The notes under the pieces are model-generated. The model had not been told where the DNA came from. It ran no database searches and saw only the letters and a list, made by a program, of their open reading frames with translations. A program made the position numbers and the translations under genes. A stretch of DNA of 64,000 nucleotides from Diogma glabrata (Eukaryota > Arthropoda > Insecta > Diptera > Cylindrotomidae): NCBI GenBank assembly GCA_963693315.1, contig OY856186.1:87376647-87440646 (forward strand), in the 5' to 3' direction. Shown piece after piece: positions 58,076-64,000 of this stretch. Each line of letters starts with the position of its first letter. Positions within the stretch are counted from its first letter, which is position 1.

Positions 58076-59769
58076 GATAGATAAACACGAATCTAACCAA
58101 TTCGAAATCTGAGTATGAATCTTTGAAATAGAGCAGCGTTTCTTAATCCAAGAGGTATATGCACAAACTCAGTGCATCCCAAGGCATGAAAATTTCTGGA
58201 TGTGAGGTATCGGCTATCTATCGGGCAAAGTTATCGTTTTCAACCGACGATTTTTCTTGGCAACCGTATGCAGAGAAGAAGATACTTGCGAAGAAAACAG
58301 TCTACATATAACAAGACAAATTCCATATCATCGAACGTTTGTTTGGCATCTGTACGCGTTTTAAGATCGACGTGGCCTTGCAAATAGTAATCTACCATAT
58401 AACTGTTGTCATGTAGTGAAATACGTTGTGTCATAACTCGGATTTTGCGTTAATGTTGGAAAATCGTTTAAAATTTCGCAAAATTCATTTTTTTTCTACC
58501 ACTAATTTTAACGGTGGGAGCATTGCTACGAAGTTCACAAATATTAATGTTTTACGATCGAGTCTCTTTTACCTGTTTACCATCAGACCAAATTTCGTCA
58601 GGAAAGCTGATCCAATGATACGACGCGAGACAGCTGCTACGGTGAATACGTGTGTAAAATGACGACGAAGTCCCAAATTCACATTCAAAAGCTTACTACT
58701 AAACGTTTTTATTTCAGAACCATTAGCTGCAGAAAGAACTTGGTTCTTGTCTTGAGTCATGTGACGATAATGCTACCTAGTTTGGTGCGACAGTAATACC
58801 AGCATTAGTATCAATCAAAAAATTTAACTTATTATTACTATCAAAAACAAATAAGCGGTGAGTACTACTAATTCCACTGACTGCCGCTGGATCAGTAGAC
58901 TTTTCATGTTTTTTGTACTATTGTTGACGGTTTTATATTGACAAGGCTCCCGACAGAGTTCAGCGTTTTCGCCGAACTTATATACATATAGTGATACAAC
59001 AATATGACTTTGAATCACTTTTCGACTGGCTACGCCCACGGCTTCTTGAACGTGAGTTTCTGTTGAAAGAACATGAGTGCGAACGAATACGTGGTATTTT
59101 TGCTCTAAGCTCACTGATTTCCTTTTCCATTGAGGAAAATCGGTGTGTCATGTTCGACACGTTCGATCGTTAAGGCTGTACCAAGCTCCGTGATGGCGTT
59201 GTTGGTTACTGCGCTAGGGCCTAGGAGTTGGAATAACTTTGTAATTTTTAACTTCGGATCTTTGCAAAGGGTTAGATGTTTACCAGATTTTATCAGCAAC
59301 CCCGTTTAAGTCGGTTATTGACGTTTGTTCAGTCGCAATAAAAGCTATATTAATATTATTTGGAAGGCGTCGCATCCAAAGCTTCGTTAAAGCTTCGTTA
59401 AAGCTTCATTTCGAGTGATCGACAAAAGTCACGGATGGTTTGCCATTCGCCTTTTTTTCACTAAGAGAATGCATTTCAGTTAAGGTTTGCTTGAGCTAAA
59501 CAGAGGTTCCCACTGTAGTTGGCTAGCGCAACTCCAGTTCTTTATCTTTAAATATAAATTCTCCTTAACAGTTTACTTACTCCTTTTGATGTATATCGGA
59601 ATAGCTTCTCTCTGATTGATTTGTTCGTCGTAACTGATCCTGATGTCCCTTATACTTCCGGTCAATCCTGAGTTCCAACCATTTCCAAGCGTTCCCTTAT
59701 ATACTTGTAACTTATCTTTCAATTTTGTTTCTCTTGAAAAACCTGATTGGTTTCAGTTTAGAGATTATG

Positions 59770-60845
59770 CTCATTCATTTTAATAACAGTGTTTAGAGAT
59801 GCTTCCAAGGATGAAGTCTGGCAAGTTTTGTTTTCTATTAAATCCAATGCTGTTGGCTCTGATAAAATCCCTGAAGATTGTCTTTCCTTATACGATTCTC
59901 AGAACCTCGAATTTTCCTACAGTCTGGAAGAAAGCTATAGTCATGCCTATTCGTAATATTAATGATCCGTTAGGTGTTGCTGGTAACAGGCCTATTAGTT
60001 CTATTCCAGCACTATCCAAAGTGTGTGATATACTGATGCAGATTCAAATTTTATCTTTTATTGAGTATGTAGCTGGAATTTATGGTAAATATAGTAGCAG
60101 CATTGATAAAGTTAGCCATATACTGCTTATCGTTGATTTTAGGCATTTGATTGCATACACCATCTTAAACTTATATCGAAGCTGAGGAGCTTATTTGCTA
60201 ACCTCAATTTATCTTCACTTTCTAATCGATCACAGTATGTAGTTGTGGGAGTTAATTATTCCTCTTCAAGACTACGTTATACAGATGTTCCTTAGGGTTC
60301 TATAATGGGTTATCTGCTCTTCAGTCTCTTTGTTAGTGATCTTCCATTGGTTCTAAAACAGTGTTCTGATCATCTTTGTGCGGATGATGTCCAGATTTCT
60401 GGCTTTGCTCCAATATTAGAATCGTTTATCTGTGCTGCTTATATGAATGATGATTTTTCTGCTATTGGTGATGTGTGAAACGTATTCCTGAGGAAATCCT
60501 GCTTCCTCGAGGGAGAGAGCTAGATGACCCGGGAAAAGAAATCTAACTTTTTATCCCTATGATTGGAAATCCGGATCTGCTCATCGCGAGGCTGGAGTTT
60601 CAGAAAAAGGTGATCGTGGGTAGAGTGTCCCAGAGGAGTTGAAATTAACTACAAATGAACATTGGTAGGGCTGAAAATTCCTACCTAACCGTTGAACCTA
60701 ACCCTACCTAACCTAACCTAACGTTTGAACCTAACCTAAATTAGTGAATCATTTTACTATAACTGTTACAGAGGGTAACACTAGTTATCGACTGAACCAA
60801 CATTGTGCTTAATTAAAGTAAATAAATAAATTAACTTTAGAGAGG
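59770..60845 (+). pseudogene. Decayed, 5'-truncated LINE
   Basis: RT fragments run 59800-60480: FPTVWKKAIVMPI (about 59916), NRPISSIPALSKVCD (about 59985), then after shifts GSIMGYLLFSLFVSDLP (about 60300) and ADDVQISGF, the catalytic region (about 60383). The 3' end shows AATAAATAAATTAA. The endonuclease is missing. The AACCT repeats (60676-60740) lie in its 3' region. Confidence 0.78.
60676..60740 (+). repeat. Short AACCT-rich repeat
   Basis: Several AACCT units (for example CCTAACCTAACCTAACG) with interruptions. They match the TTAGG-type insect telomere unit but are few and degenerate. Confidence 0.5.
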
Positions 60846-61969
60846 TTTCAAATTGATGTCTGATGACCTCACGTAATCAACTATTTCAAATAGTTCATCA
60901 CCTATTTCAAATTATATGTTTTATTTGGTAATGTATGTATATCTTAATCACTAAAAATATATATTATATTGTTATTATGATTAGTATTATTCTTAGCTGA
61001 TATATCAACAAGTAGCACGTTGGTAATCACTACTCAAATATTTTGATTATTATTAGAAAACATGGGCATTTCTTTTATTTGATTTTAGCCTTTTTTTCTA
61101 CTTTTAAGATATTTAATTCTGATTGGAGAAAAAAAATGTATTTTATTTCTTAATTTTATTTACTTTTATGTTTAGTGTACTCAAAACAAACGAAATTCAA
61201 AATTTACAAAATTTTTAAAATTCACTCAATAAAAACCTTCTCCTTTAAAAATAAAAACGCAAGACTCCAACCAAACGTTGAAAATAGGATAGATGATGTT
61301 GTCATAAAACTGTTTATTTAAAATCATAGTTACTAGATTTCAGAACCTTGAGACGCCTTCGAACCTTGAGACGCCTTAAATTATTGGCACAAAAATAGTG
61401 TCCTCAAGTTCCTGTGTCACAAATCGTGACAGCGTCCCACACCCTGAGAAAGATTCAAGCCGGGCTCATTATTAGAACTGTTACACTGACATTGGGCCAG
61501 TTGCCATCTGGTGGTTTAGAAAAGGACAATTATACGAAGGATGGAAAAGCTTATAGCTAATGGTTCGAAATTTCAGTCGCATTACGACTCACGAGAACAT
61601 ACGTCACTATTTCCACCAGTGCCACTATACCGGTGGTAATCAGGGTGGAAGGAAGACAAGGCCGAAACCCAGTTTATTAATGAAGTTTGGGTTATAAAAA
61701 GCTTCTTTGGTGGTATCGGCCATGAGATTTCAACGCTGTAATATTCCACAAGATCATCCAGTTACGTAAAACGGATTAGCTAGCCGCTTAGCATTGTAAG
61801 AAAAAACTGTGTAACGTGTAGTTACTGATGAACTCGACATTTCGCGTACTTTTAATCTCGGTGGCTTAAAAAATGACGTACGGTGGTTTCGAGCAGCCAA
61901 TGCACCCATAGGTGTAAACGACATGTGCTGTCCACGTTACCCTTACACTACCTGTTGTTTCGGCAGTCA
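60846..61969. other. Unassigned stretch
   Basis: 61430-61970 lies directly downstream (minus orientation) of the envelope-like ORF and may hold its decayed 3' part. I find no continuous frame. Confidence 0.35.
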
Positions 61970-62545
61970 TTATGCAACGTATTCGTTAAGATATGGTTGA
62001 CACTGCGCCGGATCATGTCTTGTAATCGATGTAACGCTTGCTGAGGCAAACGTTTGGCAGATCTTTTCTTTGTCATCCAAATTTATTTGGTATTCTCTTA
62101 TCAATCCAATTATTGGCAAATCTAGTGGTGCTACCAGCAAGTTAGTAATCTCACTGCCGTTCAGAACTAAAGTGTTGTGGATATTGATCCGATTATGGTG
62201 AAAACTCGAGAGGATAATAGGCATCGCTAAACTAGTATGTTCCCCATCTATCAGGTTAACTCTATTGTGGTTTGGAGTAAATTGGTAAGAGAGGTGATTT
62301 AAGGTTATTCCGGAAGGATCCAACAAAATTATATTCATGATTATACTCCACGACTCAAAAGCGGTGTCGAAAACTACATTTGGCTTAGTTGCCCGATTTA
62401 ACTGCCAAAACCACCAAACGCATCCAGTTGTATAAAAACAATTCTCGTATCCCAACGTTTCTAAGTCACAGCGGTACCTGTGCCTTGTTTTGGTTGATTT
62501 TTCTTGTGAGGACTCGTAGGCTCTGGAAACTCTTACCCTTGGCAA
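61970..62545 (-). pseudogene. Envelope-like fragment, phlebovirus-type glycoprotein (probable)
   Basis: A frame of about 191 codons on the minus strand. The pattern GYENCFYTTGC, then an aromatic-rich segment, a beta-rich middle and a HNRINIHNTLV-type stretch recalls the fusion glycoprotein found as an extra env gene in some BEL/Pao (roo-like) retrotransposons, derived long ago from phlebovirus-like viruses. I see neither a signal peptide nor a C-terminal membrane anchor, and the reading stops at 61970 while the family protein would continue, so it is a fragment. No pol of the same element adjoins; the BEL/Pao pol at 43-46 kb is separate. The assignment rests on pattern memory only. Confidence 0.4.
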
Positions 62546-63099
62546 TTAGGGCAATTAGTGAGGCTAGTTGTTATTTTTTCAAAGTCTTTGCACCTTTGGT
62601 AATCTTATATATTTGGATGCTGCTTATTGATTTTCTACGGTTGGCTACTGGTCCAGCGTTTTAATTTTGATTTTGTTGTCTGATGGCATATGAGATGTTG
62701 CCTGGATTATTGCATTTTTCTTCTCTTTTTAGACTTCGTATACGCGCGTAGGTGGTTCGGGATCGTTAAGGAACAAGAGTGAACAGTTGCAAGTTTTGTG
62801 ATTTTATTGTTTGAGAATGTTAGAAAGGAGTTCGCTTAAATACATTAACATTTATTAAACTTGCAAAGCTGTCAAATATTGCTAATATTCGCTACAATTG
62901 TCTTCAATTCGTTAACATTAATCAAATCAAGCTAACATTCACCTGCGAGATTCAGGCGTCCAGGTTCGTTTTAGAACTCTCTTTCAGATTGGAGACAGTT
63001 TTATTTTAACTTAGAGTTAGCCTTCAATTTCCAACTGGTTTTACAAGACAAAATAATTTCAATGCAATTAAAACTCAATACGAAAAATCTACTTATATA
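62546..63099. other. Intergenic stretch, 3' flank of the host gene
   Basis: No gene recognised. It could hold the 5' remainder of the envelope-like fragment (62550-62700) and the 3' UTR of the host gene next to 63100. Confidence 0.4.
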
Positions 63100-63850
63100 T
63101 TACAAATCCATATCAGAAATTTTATCAATTGCTAGCAAATTTGTACTATTTGATGAGTTAAATAACTTCATTGCCCATTCCTTTGTTTTATTAGTTTCTG
63201 CGATTTTATCAAATGCTGTCCAACTTTGATCATGTTCCAATCTATAACTTCCTAGATATTCATGTGATAGAGATGAACCCCATTCCTTTATAATAAATAA
63301 AAATAATCAGCTAATCGACATTTTATTATTTTTAATATAATAATACCTCAGGTGACAACATACTAAAATAAGTTTGTCCAGACTCTCTTTTATACATATG
63401 ATAAACTTTCCCAGGAATTTTCTTAAAATTACAAGCAGCATGATGAAGATTACTATGTTCCTGTGATTCTTTTAATATTTTTTCAGCTTGAGATTGTAAA
63501 AATTTTATCTACGAAACTTGTGTTAATCTTTTCATTACATATTTAATAAAAAGAGTTCATAATTACCTGTTCTAAAATAATTGATAGTTTGCCACAAGCA
63601 TTGTTTTTAATCGAATCATCTGCGCGTTGAATTTGTTCAGCTAAAGATATGATGTCATTTGGTTCATGCATTGATATTGTATTTAAACTTAATATTTTTG
63701 CTCCATTTGGAGTTTTATTTCTTTCCACTAACGACACTTTAAAATAAAATTAAAAATGATTTACTGAATTAAAAAAGAAACCTATTTTACAATACCTTTT
63801 TTAGCCGCTTGATCATATTTAAAAATTTGTTCCATTGCGGATCTTTTCAT
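63100..63850 (-). CDS. C1orf50-like protein (DUF2452 family), four exons
   Basis: Four exons join into a 190-residue protein: 63796-63850, 63567-63736, 63347-63508 and 63100-63285, with GT-AG introns of 59, 58 and 61 bp. The spliced text has the family landmarks SLVERNKTP, then [60 protein letters not shown] in order across exons 2-4, and ends at a TAA (63100-63102). The human homologue C1orf50 is about 199 residues, so this is full length. The start is the ATG at 63848-63850; a second in-frame ATG lies five codons later. No signal peptide or membrane segment. Its molecular function is not established as far as I know. Open throughout, with no stop in any exon: a real host gene amid transposons. 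Confidence 0.92.
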
Positions 63851-64000
63851 AACCACCTAGATACAACATGTAAATATATACAATTTATTTGAGTAATAAC
63901 TTTATAATTTACAGAACATATTCATAAACACAACTATAATTAGAACCAACTTTTTGTCGTAAAAAGAAAAGATAATACTGTAATCAGGATAAGGAAATGA
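63851..64000. other. 5' flank of the host gene
   Basis: Short AT-rich sequence upstream of the C1orf50-like start codon. It would contain the 5' UTR and part of the promoter, but I see no clear TATA or initiator that I could place. Confidence 0.4.

Larger units (their letters stand above)
55396..59490 (-). pseudogene. mag-like Ty3/gypsy fossil, broken by four insertions
   Basis: From right to left: gag end with LTKLWMRRLP-type text (about 59390) and a knuckle-like KFGENAELCREPC (about 58950), protease-side ANGSEIKTFSSKLLNVNLGLRR (58650-58740), RT with PLGLRNAA (about 58140), YIDDLF (57560), FLSYEVSAASILPS (57430), MVNYYHRFAPHLAKYL (57290-57329), RNase H YTAFDRELLAI (about 56175) and LQLDYIAQLSTDIRHIKG (about 55890), integrase FFWPSIN (about 55520). 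Many stops and shifts. Interrupted by repeat A (56183-57150) and MITEs at 55960-56089 and 57584-58075; repeat A itself contains another MITE. Confidence 0.85.

Noticed and set aside
60676..60740. Telomere
   Set aside because: Too few, interrupted units, with LINE and host DNA on both sides.
62389..62664. 91-codon plus-strand hydrophobic frame
   Set aside because: Antisense to the envelope-like fragment; no independent support.

Overview
This window looks like transposon-packed, AT-rich heterochromatin or intergenic DNA from an insect, most likely a fly. The reasons are three introns of about 60 bp in the only clear host gene, the mix of Ty3/gypsy, BEL/Pao and hAT families with non-LTR elements, many MITEs, and a 306-bp (CA)n run. 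I see no bacterial genes, tRNAs, rRNAs or CRISPR arrays. Every protein name is by eye from motifs, with no database search.

1-15.6 kb holds two young Ty3/gypsy retrotransposons nested in each other. Element 1 (minus strand, 1-10626; its outer LTR is cut by the window start) has open gag and pol frames with all catalytic motifs. Its LTR copies look identical over the shared 799 bp. Its very long leader carries an extra 191-codon ORF, a strong hairpin and a field of small palindromes. It appears to have landed in the first bases of the 5' LTR of element 2 (plus strand, to 15570), with target duplication TATG. Element 2 belongs to the mag-like group. It has identical LTRs but a frameshift and a deletion in reverse transcriptase.

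15.6-24.1 kb looks like an ~8-kb unit with TIRs beginning GGGTCATT and a TA duplication. Inside it are a ~328-bp satellite, an inverted repeat pair, a decayed LINE, MITEs, a poly(A)-tailed ~650-bp retrosequence (called repeat A here, four copies in the window) and the (CA)n tract. 24.1-43 kb holds LINE fragments, a large foldback pair (repeat B, 25.8/36.8 kb) with an expanded minisatellite, and a ~450-bp satellite in both orientations. 43.3-45.8 kb is a decayed BEL/Pao pol.

47.8-49.07 kb is a nearly perfect ~600-bp-arm inverted repeat, the most striking structure here. 51.8-54.7 kb is a three-level nest: SINE in hAT in foldback element. The hAT has a clean 8-bp duplication. 55.4-59.5 kb is a mag-like gypsy fossil broken by repeat A and several MITEs, followed by a LINE and a decayed ORF resembling the phlebovirus-type envelope of BEL/Pao elements. 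At the right edge (63100-63850, minus) is a clean four-exon host gene of the C1orf50/DUF2452 family.
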